NCBI GenBank assembly: GCA_023213315.1
Contig: JAKCPI010031626.1
Coordinates: 1 to 64,000, forward strand
Length of the DNA: 64,000 bases
Origin: Euborellia annulipes
Taxonomy: Eukaryota; Arthropoda; Insecta; Dermaptera; Anisolabididae
Direction: 5' to 3'
Part shown: in pieces, positions 1 to 11,533 of the stretch
Layout of the letters: each line of letters opens with the position of its first letter
Numbering within the stretch: the stretch's first letter is position 1
Made by a program: the position numbers and the translations under genes
The notes under the pieces: generated by a model
Told to the model about the DNA's origin: nothing
What the model saw: the letters and a program-made list of their open reading frames with translations, nothing else
Databases searched by the model: none

Positions 1-223
1 ATACACGGGAGAAAAAATAAATTTGTTGAATGTCCTTGAAAAATGACTGTTTTTCTAAAGAAAAAGATGAAATTAGTCCTAATGAAAGAGAATAGAATTA
101 ATGATACAGTCAGCACGTAATAGAGCGTGTCAAAAGACTAAAAATTATTTTTATATTCGATTTTATTTATTTTTAAAAGTCTTAGGACATATAGACTTTT
201 AAACGATACCTATAATAATTTTT

Positions 224-441
224 TTCTTTAAATATTTTAAGGAGCCGACGTTTCGGTCTCGATAGTGGCCATCTTCAGGGCCCAATAAGTGTAAAAAAGT
301 CATCAATTGAGAGTTTCTTAGTAGATCTGATGAAGCATCATTACATAGCAGCCTAGAGCAAAATATATATACTTTTTTGATACTTATTGGGCCCTTTGGA
401 TCTCTATCGAGATCAAACATCGATCAATAAAATATTTAAAT
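224..441. repeat. Foldback repeat: inverted pair around hammerhead-like motifs
   Basis: The left arm carries the intact minus-strand hammerhead-like motif. The right arm (about 383-441) is an inverted, eroded copy on the plus strand: it shares CTTATTGGGCCC, the GATCTC-TATC-GAGATC stem and AAATATTTAAAT, but has lost the CTGAAGA core. Confidence 0.5.
242..283 (-). ncRNA. Hammerhead-ribozyme-like motif
   Basis: On the minus strand: helix I strand GGGCC, core CTGAAGA, an arm reading GGCCAC-TATC-GAGACC (four of six pairs intact), GAAAC, cleavage triplet GTC, then GGCTC, which pairs with GGGCC over 5 bp with one G-U. All catalytic-core positions (CUGANGA, GAAA, NUH) are present. Helix III is minimal (AC/GU), as in minimal type I hammerheads of Penelope-like elements. 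Confidence 0.6.
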
Positions 442-1483
442 AAAAAAATTTGACTGTCGGTCTCTGCCTTTGCAACCCTTCCTTGATACAACTCAACAGC
501 CCCAACTACAATATTATAATCTTTGGAAGTTTAGTGTAAAGTAGCATTTAAGAGATTTGTCTCAAAGCAGAGCGTATATAGAGAATTTTTTTTCATCAGA
601 GGGGCTCCATTCTTTTTTAAATATCTCCCTCCCTCACACAAAAAATATTTTTTTAAAATGCCGGATATCTTGATCCTCGTGGGGCCCCGGACCCTCTCAA
701 AGACTCCAAATTTTTTCCTTTTTTTTTTATTTTTTCGCTGGTAACTCAATTCACTCCATTTTTCCCTGTTGCGAATATCGTTTGACTTTTTTTAGTATAC
801 GAGTTGCATTGAAAAATTTCGGCCCCTCCTTACATACGTCCCTGTTTCAAAGCTTCTTCCTGACATACCAACCCATAGAGGGGAGAGGAGATTATAGTTC
901 TGACATCTCACCCCATTAAATATTTTGCCAATTCTATACCCAGTTTCGGTAGTATTTATCAAAATTTTTGATATAATACCTTCATCTTCTATGAGTTGAC
1001 TAGTAATAACCTGGGAGTGGCTAATCCAAACTTGTCACGAATCAGAAGAAATAGTACCGTACCTGAAACAAAAGAAAAAGAAGAAAATTCAATCAGTTTA
1101 TTTGTTTTAAAATCTCTCGGTTTATCCTATTTATTTTAATGGCTACCATTTTTTCTTTAGACTTTCTTTTAATGGATCTTATATATCTACTTGTTATCTT
1201 AAAAACTCAAACTGGTATCTCGATTAAAGATTAAAGTGCTGTTCAGATATCATTTTCACTACAAATAAATGCTTTACATTAACGACTGTTAAATTTAACG
1301 TAATTTCAACTTTTTATTGAATAGAAGCAAACAACTTCTAAATCTACAAATGGCATAAAATTTTCATAGTCGATATTTTTCTGCCTTCGCCATTAAACGC
1401 GATACGGGGTCGGAAAAGATATTAAAAAATTCTTAATAAAAAAAGAAACTTTTTCATATAAGGAATTTTTAAACGATTTTTTA
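442..1483. other. AT-rich non-coding stretch
   Basis: No exon or SINE seen. 650-850 includes TTTTTCCCTGTTGCGAAT and AGTATACGAG, matching the internal core of the palindromic-arm MITEs at 17.4, 36.3 and 37.1 kb, so an eroded relative is likely there. Confidence 0.4.
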
Positions 1484-2285
1484 TTTTACTTTCTCTTACC
1501 TATGTATATATGTAATATATATATAGAGAGAAAGTATTGGATTCATGTCAAAAATTCGATGTCGAGATTTTGATGGATCTTCACGTTTTGAGTCCCCTGA
1601 ATCCAAAAAAAGTGGTTTTCGAGACATGGTCTGTCTGTGGTGGGTGGGTGGTGTGTGTGTTCAATTTAAAGCATGAAGGAATTGAGCTACGAGGTTGAAA
1701 TTTTATATTTAAGTTAAATACCCCCCGGGACCGGAAAAATAAGCTTTTAATCAAAATCGGCCAAAGAGTACTAGTACTTTACTGATGTACTTTTTCAGTT
1801 TTTTTCGATTTTCTCAAAATTTGCTCCAACGATTTTTTTTTTAATTCAAAAATCAATTACTTTTTAGATGCTCTTTAAAATGTATATTCTCATTTTCTGA
1901 TTGAAATCTTCTGAAGACCACTTTACTCTTGTACTCCATAGAAAAGATAGGAGAAATGGTTGCCATGGTAACAAAATATAAATATTTTCACATATAAATT
2001 TTACATCTCTTAATAGAAATGCCTGAACCCCAAATTGAATTATTAATTACAACGGTTTTTGTCCAAGTTTTTTTTTGCCTTGCTTGCCGAACAGAGTGTG
2101 TGTGTGTGTGTGAGTGAGTGTGAATAAGAAAAAAATTTTACATCTGAATTCATATGTTCCTTACTGTCGGAAACTAAATATATGTCGACACAAAAAATCT
2201 GGTGTGACAAGCACAGAACACAACTTTCGATTACCGAAGGTAAGAGAAAGTTGTGTGCTGTGCGCCAGTCACACCAGATTTTTTA
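1484..2285 (+). mobile_element. Helentron/DINE-1-like non-autonomous element, full-length copy
   Basis: Begins TTTTACTTTCTCTTACC, with a short hairpin closing at GAGAGAAAGTA. Next come a conserved AT-rich body, a GTCTGTCTGTGG/GTGT microsatellite near 1630-1665, and a terminal hairpin of about 93 nt at 2192-2284 (AAAAAATCTGGTGTGAC ... GTCACACCAGATTTTTT). The hairpin contains GGTAAGAGAAAG, the inverse of the opening CTTTCTCTTACC. A 5' subterminal repeat matched inside a 3' hairpin plus a microsatellite is the DINE-1/HINE layout. There is no coding capacity. The superfamily assignment is inference. Confidence 0.6.
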
Positions 2286-3017
2286 ATAATTATTCAATCG
2301 TGTTTTTACTATTAGCTTTAAGTATTAATTATTGATGATGCTATAGCATAGAGTGTAATTATTATATTATTAAATATATAACGGATTGATAGAGACAATA
2401 ATATATAATTTTATGATAATTATTCAACATACTGTAAATATATTATTAAATCTTTAATTTATAGTTGAAAGCATGCATCAAATAGAGCAAATATGAATTT
2501 ATAATTCATTCAGACATGGAAAGAATATTTATTAATAAATAACAAAATTTATTAATAACTCTAAACCTTGAATAAATAATTTATAATCTACTTTAATAAG
2601 ATTTTATTAATGTGAATTTTTTGATTAAGTTAGTGGGAAAATAAACAAAACAAAAGAAATTATTATTACTAATAAGATTTCGTAATAATCACAGCATTCT
2701 TTTAATTACCATCTTTTGTCATCATTATTTTGTTAAATTGTATTTAATTATTGACAATTCATTTATTTAATTATTTCCTGAAAAAATAAAATCTTAATGA
2801 GTTTTTTCTTTTAAAAAAATATAGGCTACTAACCTAAAAACAAATTTTATTTCCGCGTTAAAAATGTCATTTCCTTATTTATCATTTGTAATTTTTTAAT
2901 AAAAAAAAAGGAATTTGATTATTTATTTTGTTAACTATAAGGATAATCTCGAAATACTATATATCTCCTGAAGAGAGGTAAAAATAAAAAACACACTTAG
3001 TAGTGATGAGAAAATTT
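2286..3017. other. AT-rich non-coding stretch
   Basis: Nothing recognisable beyond A/T-rich simple sequence. Confidence 0.4.
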
Positions 3018-3058
3018 GGTCGACGTTTCGATCGAACATTTCGACCATCTTTAGGACC
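3018..3058 (-). ncRNA. Hammerhead-ribozyme-like motif
   Basis: Minus strand: GGTC, core CTAAAGA (G5 changed to A), stem GGTCGA/TCGATC with one G-U, GAAAC, cleavage triplet GTC, then GACC. Helix I GGTC/GACC is a perfect 4-bp pair. The core substitution probably makes this copy inactive. Confidence 0.5.
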
Positions 3059-3231
3059 GTGAAACGAATTTCTATTCTCCGCGGACTGCATTCCTATTAA
3101 TATAGTATTTATATTTTTCTTATTTTATTTTTTTTCCCAAAATTTGAATAATCTTTTTAAGGCAACTCCACTTTATATTTACTATAAAAAAATAATATAT
3201 ATAATTAGATATTACTTCATGTACCAGAAAA

Positions 3232-3330
3232 AAGATGTAAGGGGGGGGTGCCGCAGGGAGTCGAACCACGGATCCACCGATTTGCGCTCAGTGTGTCCAT
3301 ACCACTAGACCACAGCACGACATTCGGGTA
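3232..3330 (-). repeat. tRNA-derived SINE head (or tRNA pseudogene)
   Basis: The minus strand reads as a tRNA: a possible 7-bp acceptor stem GTGCTGT/GCGGCAC, A-box-like TGGTCTAGTGGTATGG and B box GGTTCGACTCC. The anticodon arm has an irregular loop and the T stem a mismatch, and a C-rich then A/T-rich tail follows. This suggests a SINE or pseudogene rather than a functional tRNA. Confidence 0.55.
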
Positions 3331-4153
3331 TATGAATTCAGTTGGAAAGCAAACGCTAGCGCTTTATATTATAGTATGAATATTTTATATTTTATTTATA
3401 TATAATTATATATGAATAATAGGGAAATTCAAAATAATTTCTTGATTTAAATAAACCTATTTATTGAATTAATCTATTATATTCTCTTCATTCATTAATT
3501 TCCTGATTGGCTATATTCACATTTAATTTTCTAATAAATTCAGGAGAAAATCCATTCAGTTCGTTATTTAAAGCTGGGTTATCTTGATCTCTATAGAATA
3601 TTATAATTAGATATTTTGTTAGCCTTGGGTTCTAAATTGGCTGAGTTTAGACTTAATAAATAAAAAATTTAAAGATATTTCGTTAAAGGAAAGAAATATT
3701 GCTTTTTTTTTTTTGTCGCTTACGAAATAATGAAGAGAAAGAGGAAAAAAAATAAACCTCTCTAACCCGCTGTACCAATTTTGAACAAAACGTTTTTCTC
3801 AATCCAATAAAACTTTTTAGGTCGATTTTTTTATGGATGTTGATTTAGTGCGATTTCAATTTCAATAATTAGGAGATAGAAGATGAAGTTTTTTATTGTA
3901 TTTTCTTCTATTTTTAAAAATAAAGAGTGAATTTTTGTTGAATATGGAAATTTTATTGAGTTTGGCGTATAGCGAATTTCCTCTTTATAAAGAAGTGTGA
4001 AATTTAAAATGTAAAATATAAACAATTTTTTTTTTTTTAAGGCTAATGAACGAATTGTGATTGCCTGTGTATCTTTGTTAAACAAATAATAATTGGACCG
4101 TAGCATCCAAGCTAAATTATAAAATAAAATTAAAAGATTCCCATAAAGTCGAG
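3331..4153. other. AT-rich non-coding stretch
   Basis: Only A/T-rich sequence; the open frame near 3831-4184 on the minus strand runs into the flanking repeat hairpin and is not coding. Confidence 0.4.
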
Positions 4154-4828
4154 AAAAAAATCTGGTGTGACTGGCGCACAGCACACAACTTTCTCTTGCC
4201 TTCGGTAATCGAAAATTGTGTTCTGTGCTTGTCTCACCAGATTTTTTGTGTCGACATATATTTAGTTCCCGACAGTACGGAACATTTGAATGCAGATGTA
4301 AAATTTATAAGTATGAGAAAATATTTATATTTTGTTACGATAGCAACCACTTCTATCTTTTCTATGTAGTACAAGAGTAAAGTGGTCTTCACAAGATTTC
4401 AATTGTAAAATGAGAATATACATTTTAAAGAGCATCTAAAAAATAATTGATTTTTGAATTAAAAAAAAAAATCGTTGGAGCAAATTTTGAGAAAATCGAA
4501 AAAACTGAAAAAGTACGTCAGTAAAGTACTAGTACTCTTTGGCCGATTTTGATTAAAAGCTTATTTTTTCGGTCCCGGGCGGTGTTTAACTTAAATATAA
4601 AATTTCAACCTCTTAGCTCAATTCCTTCATGCTTAAAATTGAACACACACCGACCCACACACCCACCCACCCACAGACAGACCATGTCGCGAAAACCACT
4701 TTTTTGGATTCAGGGGACCTCAAAACGGGAAGATCCATCAAAATCTCGACATCGAATTTTTGACATGAATCCAATACTATCTCTCTACATATATATTACA
4801 TATATACATAGGTAAGAGAAAGTAAAAA
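4154..4828 (-). mobile_element. Helentron/DINE-1-like element, inverted copy
   Basis: Same family as the 1.5-kb copy in reverse. The terminal hairpin is at about 4154-4247, the AGACAGACC/CACACCGACC microsatellite near 4640-4685, and the closing GGTAAGAGAAAGTAAAAA at 4811-4828. It is followed within about 20 bp by a second truncated copy in the opposite orientation. Confidence 0.6.
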
Positions 4829-4848
4829 CACTCACAGTCTTGTTAAAT

Positions 4849-5117
4849 ATTATTTTTTAGATGCTCTTTAAAATGTGTATTCTCATTTTGCCATTGAAAT
4901 CTTTTGAACCACACTTTACTCTTGTACTTCATAGGAAAGGTACTGTAGAAGAAATGGTTGACATGGTAACAAAATATAAATATTTTCCCATGTTTATAAA
5001 TTTTACATATATGCCGAAACAAAAAATCTGGTTTGACAAGTACAGAACACAACTTTCTTATACTGAAGGTAAGAGAAAATTGTCTGTGGTGCGGCCAGCG
5101 CTATCAGATTTTTTTTG
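4849..5117 (+). mobile_element. Helentron/DINE-1-like element, truncated to its hairpin-bearing half
   Basis: Homology starts at TTATTTTTTAGATGCTC and ends with the long terminal hairpin (CAAAAAATCTGG ... CAGATTTTTT). The 5' half with the microsatellite is missing. Confidence 0.55.
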
Positions 5118-5616
5118 CGTTCTTTTTTGAAAATAGATAATGTCAACAACCACCAATAAAAAAAAAATATCTAATATGAATAACGCCGTTTATTCATTTG
5201 CATATTCTAACTAATAGGAGTTTGTTTGAAATATGCAAATTGGTTGTTCCCTATAGAATTTTAATCTCTATCTCTTAATTTTAACTTATTAAAATATGGG
5301 ATATGATTTTGTGATAAATAAGAATAGTACACTAATCATAATAAAACGATTATAATTCGATTAACACATTATATCACGCACTTGCAATATAGAAGAATGA
5401 AAGTAAAATTTCACTTGCCGATTAGAATTACTATCACAATTCTGTTCCGTTTTCATGTATGTATGTATGTATGTCACCTATCTTTAAAAGAAAGAGATCT
5501 TTTTACTTTCTCGTATAGAGAAAGTTATGTAATCGTAAAAAAATTCGACTTCGAGATTTTGATGTTTCTCCACGTTTTAGACCTCCCTGAGTCCAAAAAA
5601 ACCATTTTTGGCATTA

Positions 5617-5619
<3 letters not shown>

Positions 5620-5667
<48 letters not shown>
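5620..5667. repeat. (GT)n microsatellite
   Basis: About 24 GT units, uninterrupted. Confidence 0.95.
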
Positions 5668-5670
<3 letters not shown>

Positions 5671-5837
5671 CACGATTGCTTAAAAACCAAAGCAGCTAGA
5701 TCGATGAAATTTGGTATATGCTCCTTACACTAAAATTGTAGATTTCTATCAACTTTTGGAGTAAATACGTCACTTGGAAGTAGTACTTTACTTAAAAAGT
5801 TTTTTCAAAAATTTTGAAATTTTCAATTTTTTTTGTT

Positions 5838-6205
5838 ATATTATGATAAAATACTCTATTTTAAAAAAAGTTTTTATTCTTGACATTTTTACGAAAACTG
5901 AATAGTTTTTGAAATAATCACAGAAGAAATAGAAAATATTCGTTAATTTTGATAAAAATTCAAAACAAAATCATACAGGTGTCATTAAAAAAAGGGGGTT
6001 AATATAAACAAATGAATTTGTGAAACAAATGAATTTGTTTATATTTACCCTTTTTTTAATGACACCTGTATGATTTTGTTTTGATTTTTTATCAAAATTA
6101 ACGAATATTTTCTATTTCTTCTGTGATTATTTCAAAAACTATTCAGTTTTCGGAAAAATGTCAAAGAATAAAAACTTTTTAAAATAGAGTATTTTATAAT
6201 AAGCA
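5838..6205. repeat. Long palindrome with about 180-bp arms
   Basis: The left arm (AAAATACTCTATTTT ... TCATACAGGTGTCATT) is repeated almost perfectly in reverse complement. The centre is AACAAATGAATTTG-type sequence near 6020. Confidence 0.8.
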
Positions 6206-7184
6206 TATAACATATATATGCGAAACATGGGACAGGCAACTTGATTTATAGAGCTACATCCTGTTTGCATAACTCATGTCCTGGTTGGGTGTGTTGCTTT
6301 TGTCTTTAAATACAACACTAATATATACATATTTGTTAAACTAATCTTAACATTATATGATTTATGTTGTAATGGATTTTAAATTAATAATTAATTTCTT
6401 TAGAATTATTATATGATTTAATTGATTTTCTTTTTATTAGGAGAAAGTATATTCCTTATAGTAATAAGTAAATAAAAATTACAATAAACATACAAAGTAA
6501 TATTAAGCAAAATCAAGATGAAGATAAGCGTTGCCAGAAGATAATTTGCGGGGTTAAAGTCTTGATAAAAAGACATCAATAAATTATTATTATTATTATT
6601 ATTTTTTTTTTTACAGAATTTTTTTTTTTTTTATTTAGGTACAGAAAAAGTTATTCAAAATATTTATCTCTGAAACTGGAATAAAAATTTTATAAAGATC
6701 CATTTTAACCAAATTTTTCAATAAATGCTCACAGTACAATAGACCTAAATATAAAATCAAATATTTGTTTATTTCTCAGAAAATGTTAGTATTAATATTG
6801 TCCATACAGACAGACCAATTATCGGGACCCACTTTTTTGGACTCAGGGGACCTCAAAACATCTATATCCATCAAGATCTCGACATCGACCTTTTGACATG
6901 ATCGCAATACTTTCTCTCGTTATATTGTATAATGTATGGGGTAAGAGAAAGTAAAAATTTCTTTAAAAGTGATGTTGCCCCAACATTTTTAGGATTTCTC
7001 TTTATTTAATTACTACATATTTCTAAAGTAAAACAATTTGAAGTAGAAATAAAATAATAAAATAATAATTTAGATACATCAAGGTGTAGTCAGAAAATTC
7101 CTTTAGGAGGTGGGGGGGGGGGGAGGGAGGAAGAAAGGAAGGCAAGTCAGAAAGGCATGACAAACAGACAGCGAATAATTTTTT

Positions 7185-7275
7185 TTTTTTTTTATTTAAG
7201 TCTTTTTTCGGCATCGGAGGCCATTTAGACTCCGTCCCTTTCTAATTTAAATGATTGATATCCAATTCAATTTAA
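7185..7275 (-). repeat. SINE family B, 3' end
   Basis: Reads on the minus strand as ...ATTGGATATCAATCATTTAAAT..., GGGACGGAGTCTAAATGGCC, TCCGATGCCGAAAAAAGAC and a poly(A) tail. The tRNA-related head is missing. Confidence 0.55.
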
Positions 7276-8635
7276 ATAAATTTTATCTCCTTATCATTAA
7301 TACGAACATTTAAAAGTTTAAAATATTATATTCAAAAAATATTGGTCTCTTGGACTAGGGGGTGATTCTAATAAACCGAGAGGCAATCACATCGAGAGAG
7401 GATTAATCCCTTCCTCCCACTCTCTCGAAATAAAGTCTCGTATAAAGAGAAATATATAGATAGAAATATGTCATAAAAATTAAAATAAAATACTGCTAGA
7501 AATTATAAAAAATATTTTAATTTTTTATATTCTTTAAAATTTATTCTTATTTATTTGAAGATGAGCGGGAGTTCGAATGATCCTAGAGGGGGGGGGGAAG
7601 GTAGTGGTCCTCCATATTCCCTCCTAGACTACTACGGTCCTGAGACACATTCTCCAATAAATAATAGGTTGTAATTTTTTTTTTTTTGTGGTGCGTTAAT
7701 TTCCTGGAGCAGAATAAATGACCAAATACTTATTATCCAATCACCCCCTTTTCCATGCACCACCAAGTCTTCCTCATTGGTAAGGATTCGTGGGCTATAA
7801 GGGGGATGAGAAGGCCCGAAAAGGAATGAAAAATTAACATATCATTAAAAACAATTTTAGATACAGTTAAAAAAAATAGTATAATAAGAGATGATCAATG
7901 AAAAATACAATAATACATCTACTCTTCTTTTACTGACCTATAATGATCAGAAGAAATGAATTCTTCTGTCAATCATTGCTTGATCTGCGTTATAATCAAT
8001 CATTCTCACAAAACTCTTTCAAAAAAAAATAATAAGACAGACAGGTGGTGGGTTGTTGGATTTAAATTTCCCCAAAGACACAATTTGACACTCTCTTCAA
8101 GTCTTCACATTTAGAAAAATAAATTTATTTGAAGAAGCAATAATTTAAATAAATAATTTAAAGAGACTTCTTACTTTTTTATACTCCTGATTAAGGTGAA
8201 GACAAGGTCAACAAAAAAAAAGTTTTTGGATGATTAATAAAAATTTCAATCCTGTTTTCTTGGTTCATCTTCAGCCGGGGTCGGCAATCTTGATTTGCCG
8301 ATACCAACATAGAGAAAATTAAAGAATTTTTTATAGTTTTTGAAGTTAAAAACTATATTTTATGAATAATTTTATTTTATGCCGATACCGACTCCGTCAA
8401 AGTAAAATTACCAACACCGCTTAAATTTACTGAAACCGTCAATGACTTCCTCGACATACCATATTAGCAACAATATATTGTGATGATTTAATGGGAGAAA
8501 TAAAACAGAAAAAATTTTCAGAAATCCTCTTATAATATCCACAACTTATAGTCGCCCTTTTTTTGATTTTCAAAATTTTTTTTTAGACTAATCACATTAA
8601 ATAAAAGATAATTAAAAAAAATTCGGACTATATCA
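7276..8635. other. Non-coding stretch with poly-G tracts
   Basis: Contains short G runs (7587-7600) and a GCCGATACCGAC-type divergent repeat at 8275-8450. An eroded CTGAAGATG...GAAA motif lies near 8225-8290 on the minus strand, but its helix I does not pair. No exon seen. Confidence 0.4.
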
Positions 8636-8790
8636 TTATCCAGACATATTTGTTTATACTATTTGGTATCCAAATAATTTAAATAAATATTCATCGGACT
8701 GGCTGTAATTCGGCTCCGGGACCGTTGGTTTAAGATTAACAATATTGACATTTGTCAACAGCTAACCTTTCGACCAATGGGGGAGGTTCT
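8636..8790 (-). repeat. SINE family A, degenerate copy
   Basis: ATTTGGTATCCAAATAATTTAAATAAA and CATCGGACTGGCTG match the SINE A 3' portion; the tRNA-like head is badly eroded. Confidence 0.4.
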
Positions 8791-9054
8791 TGTTAATTAA
8801 TAAAGATTTTATTTTACATTGGTTAGAAAAAATTTTTTAAGAGTTATAAAAAATTTTTATGAGAAGCTATAAAAATTCGAAAATCTCATAAAACCCTTTG
8901 GGGGCGAAAGCAGTGGCAATAAATTTTTGAAATTTAAAAATTTCCCTTAGGAATAGGCCTATTGAAAAATAAAAGGAGCATACGAATGTTTATGTGCATT
9001 GTAATAGCAACAGAAGAATTTTTTATATGTTTGAAAATAGATCAGGAATAAGCC

Positions 9055-9181
9055 CTTGACCTATGGCCCAGAGATAGAGTATAGGCATCTAATACCAAAG
9101 GTCAAGGGTAGCATCCCAGTGGTTACCAATTCAATTGAAATAAATAGAGACGATGTCTAAATGGCCTACGATACCAAAAAA
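9055..9181 (+). repeat. SINE family B
   Basis: TTGACCTATGGCCCAGAGATAGAG (A-box region), GGTCAAGGGTAGCATCCC (B-box region, degraded), then ACCAATTCAATTGAAATAAA, TAGAGACGATGTCTAAATGGCC and a poly(A)-like end. Confidence 0.65.
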
Positions 9182-9199
9182 GGGGTATCCCCCTGGCGA

Positions 9200-9240
9200 G
9201 ACGTGAAGCCCGCCGAAAGCGGGCGGCGCGGCTAGTTCTT
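9200..9240 (-). repeat. Short fragment of the ACTAGCCG repeat
   Basis: The minus strand AACTAGCCGCGCCGCCCGC matches the GC-rich end of the longer repeat at 52.79-53.17 kb. Confidence 0.4.
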
Positions 9241-9517
9241 TATTAATTTTTCTTATTCTTAAGAATATATAAATATTAAATATTTAATCATTCTGAAAAC
9301 AAAGGCAGTATTATTTCATTATTATATGACTGAAAAGCCCGGGTTATATTAATGAATGACAAATAGAGTGCACACGTGCGCAACATACCCACCCACCCTC
9401 TTTCTCCTCAGGTTTATATGAACGTAAAATAGAATAAAGAGACGTTGAGTAAACAAAGGCTGAAGGCGCCTGATGTGCTTGTCATATACAATTCAGATGA
9501 GGTTGCTTTTAATATCA

Positions 9518-9727
9518 GTTGATCGACCCTGGTCAACAACAGGTCAGAGCAAGGATCAAAGTTGCCTGTAATGAGTCTCTGATGCATATGTTGCATCATC
9601 CCACAGGAACATACTTGTATGTACTAGCCGATTGGCCGTTTACTAAACTGGTCATTGATTTCATGGTAAAAAATTACGAGAGAGCGAAATTTTTTCGGCG
9701 AGTTTTAACAGAGCAGGGTTCAGCGTG
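9518..9727 (+). CDS. Candidate terminal exon of an unrecognised gene
   Basis: A pyrimidine-rich acceptor (TTGCTTTTAATATCAG) opens a frame of 69 codons to TGA at 9725-9727. The product starts LIDPGQQQVRARIKVAC and ends FFRRVLTEQGSA. Residue composition is protein-like (mixed charged and hydrophobic, no low complexity) and the region is GC-richer than its flanks. There is no donor-side partner in view, and the upstream stretch 9440-9517 is open in another frame. I do not recognise the family. It could be the last exon of a gene lying to the left, or a relic of a retroelement ORF. Confidence 0.35.
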
Positions 9728-10202
9728 ACCAAAAGCAATAAGGGATCGTCCACGCGTTAGGGGGGAGGGATGGGAATGAATATAAATTAAATAGTATTTA
9801 TTTCCAATGATTTTTATACCCCTTAACAAAAAAGAATATTATTTACCTTCAATAAGATGCTCCAAGGAGTGAAGTATAGCTAACGATATGGTCGTGTTTT
9901 TGAGTGGTATAATTATTAACTTTAAGAGAGGTCCTCCATCCAGCTTCTAGCCTTTCTGTAACTCTTATGAACGAGGGGAATTTATTATCTCTCTTCTTTC
10001 TATAAAAAAAAAAAAATTCAAAATAACAAAACCCATTTTAGTAAAATCCTTTTTACTCTAATTTAATAATATTATGAGTTGAAAAAAAATATTAACAAAT
10101 AATTTAAAATATTCTTGCCCTTATTATTCCACCCTGACATCCAAACAACCCTAAACAACTATTAAATATAATATAAAAATTAATAAAACGTTAAAAAGGT
10201 GA
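9728..10202. other. Non-coding stretch
   Basis: AT-rich, nothing recognised. Confidence 0.4.
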
Positions 10203-10405
10203 ATGCCCTTGGCGTAGTTGGTAGCGCGCCTGCCTTGTATACCAAGGGTCGAGGGTTCGGATCCCAGGTAGCCCGGTGATTTTATTTATTTGGATACCAA
10301 ATGCTTTAAATAATAATGCATGCACCCCAATATACCCGAGTATATTCTTAATAACGGTTATAGTAAAAGTGTTATATGGCCTAAGTTGCCTAAAAGACTG
10401 TGTGT
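10203..10405 (+). repeat. SINE family A (tRNA-derived)
   Basis: A box TGGCGTAGTTGG, B box GGTTCGGATCCC, then the family-specific body (GTGATTTTATTTATTTGGA, ACCAAATGCTTTAAATA, GGCCTAAGTTGCC, AAAGACTGTGTG). The same body occurs at 26.86-27.07 and 63.79-64.0 kb. Confidence 0.75.
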
Positions 10406-10522
10406 ATGTGTGTGTGAAGGATGACTATTTTTGTGAACCTTGACACCTGAATTTAAAAAAAAAGGAGTCGAAAATTTCTAAACTTTCTCTCTTATTGATA
10501 TTTCATAATACAGTGATAGAAG

Positions 10523-11533
10523 AAAAAAAATCTGGTGTGACTGGCGCACAGCACACAACTTTCTCTTACCCTTCGGTAAGAGAAAGTTGCGCACTGTGCT
10601 GGTCACACCAGATTTTTTGTGTCGAGATATATTTAGTTTCCGATAGCACCTTAGTTTCAAACTTGCATTTTAAATGTTGACTGCTTCAAATAAACTATGG
10701 TTATTTTTCAAAATTTTAATCTCATATTTGGACATTTTATACACAATATAGAATCGTAAATAAATACAAAATTTCATAAGAATTGGAAAAAAAATTTTAA
10801 ATGCCTAAAAAGTTCCAAAGGGGACCCCCTTTTGAATCGAAATTAACATACAAATCCCTATAGGAAATTAACATTGTTCCTATGCGAAGATAAGGTAGAA
10901 AAATTTAAAACGCGTAGAAAGAGAGAAGATAGTTTTGTGAGAGAGAGAGATATGTTTTCTCCGAAAAAAAAAATGGGCGTTTAAATAATAATTGATTTTT
11001 AATCTAATAAAAAGAAAAAGATTTAAATTCGGTTACCATGGCAACCATTTATTTCTCCTATCTTTCCTATGAAGCACAAGAGTAAAGTGTGCTTCAAACA
11101 ATTTTGAGGGCAAAACGAGAATATACATTTGAAAGAGCATCTAAAAAATAATTGATTTTTGAATTTTAATCAAAATCGTTAGAGCGAATTTTGAGAAAAT
11201 CGAAAAAAACTGAAAAAGTACATCAGTAAAGTACTAGTACTTTTTGGCCGATTTTGATTAAAAGCTTATTTTGTCGGTCCCGGGGGGTGTTTAACTTAAA
11301 TATAAAATTTCAGCCTCATAGCTCAATTCCTTCATGCTTAAAATTGAACACACACACACACAGACAGACAGACAGACATACAGACCATGTCGCGAAAACC
11401 ACTTTTTTGGATTCAGGGGACCTCAAAACGTGAAGATCCATCAAAATCTCGACATCGAATTTTTGACATGAAACCAATACTTTCTCTCTATATATATATT
11501 ACATATATACATAGGTAAGAGAAAGTAAAAAAA
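10523..11533 (-). mobile_element. Helentron/DINE-1-like element with an internal insertion
   Basis: The terminal hairpin at 10523-10617 is unusually well paired (TTACCCTTCGGTAAGAG at its tip). The family body resumes at about 11030 and ends GGTAAGAGAAAGTAAAA. 10652-11025 does not match the other copies and is probably inserted DNA; a GAGAGAGAGA tract lies near 10938. Confidence 0.55.

Larger units (their letters stand above)
5501..6957. mobile_element. Composite foldback flanked by two outward-facing element ends
   Basis: Left end TTTTACTTTCTCGTATAG and right end GTAAGAGAAAGTAAAAA are both the opening end of the Helentron-like family, facing outward. Both carry the adjacent GTCGAGATTTTGATGG-type block. 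Between them lie a long GT tract (about 5620-5667) and a palindrome of about 370 bp. Confidence 0.5.

Noticed and set aside
3232..3330. Functional tRNA gene
   Set aside because: Irregular anticodon loop, T-stem mismatch and SINE-like tail; better explained as a SINE head or pseudogene.
5382..5669. 95-codon frame ending in VCVCVC
   Set aside because: Runs through a (GT)n microsatellite and a repeat end.
10478..10680. Overlapping frames on both strands
   Set aside because: Produced by the long terminal hairpin of the Helentron-like repeat; the same peptides recur at every copy.
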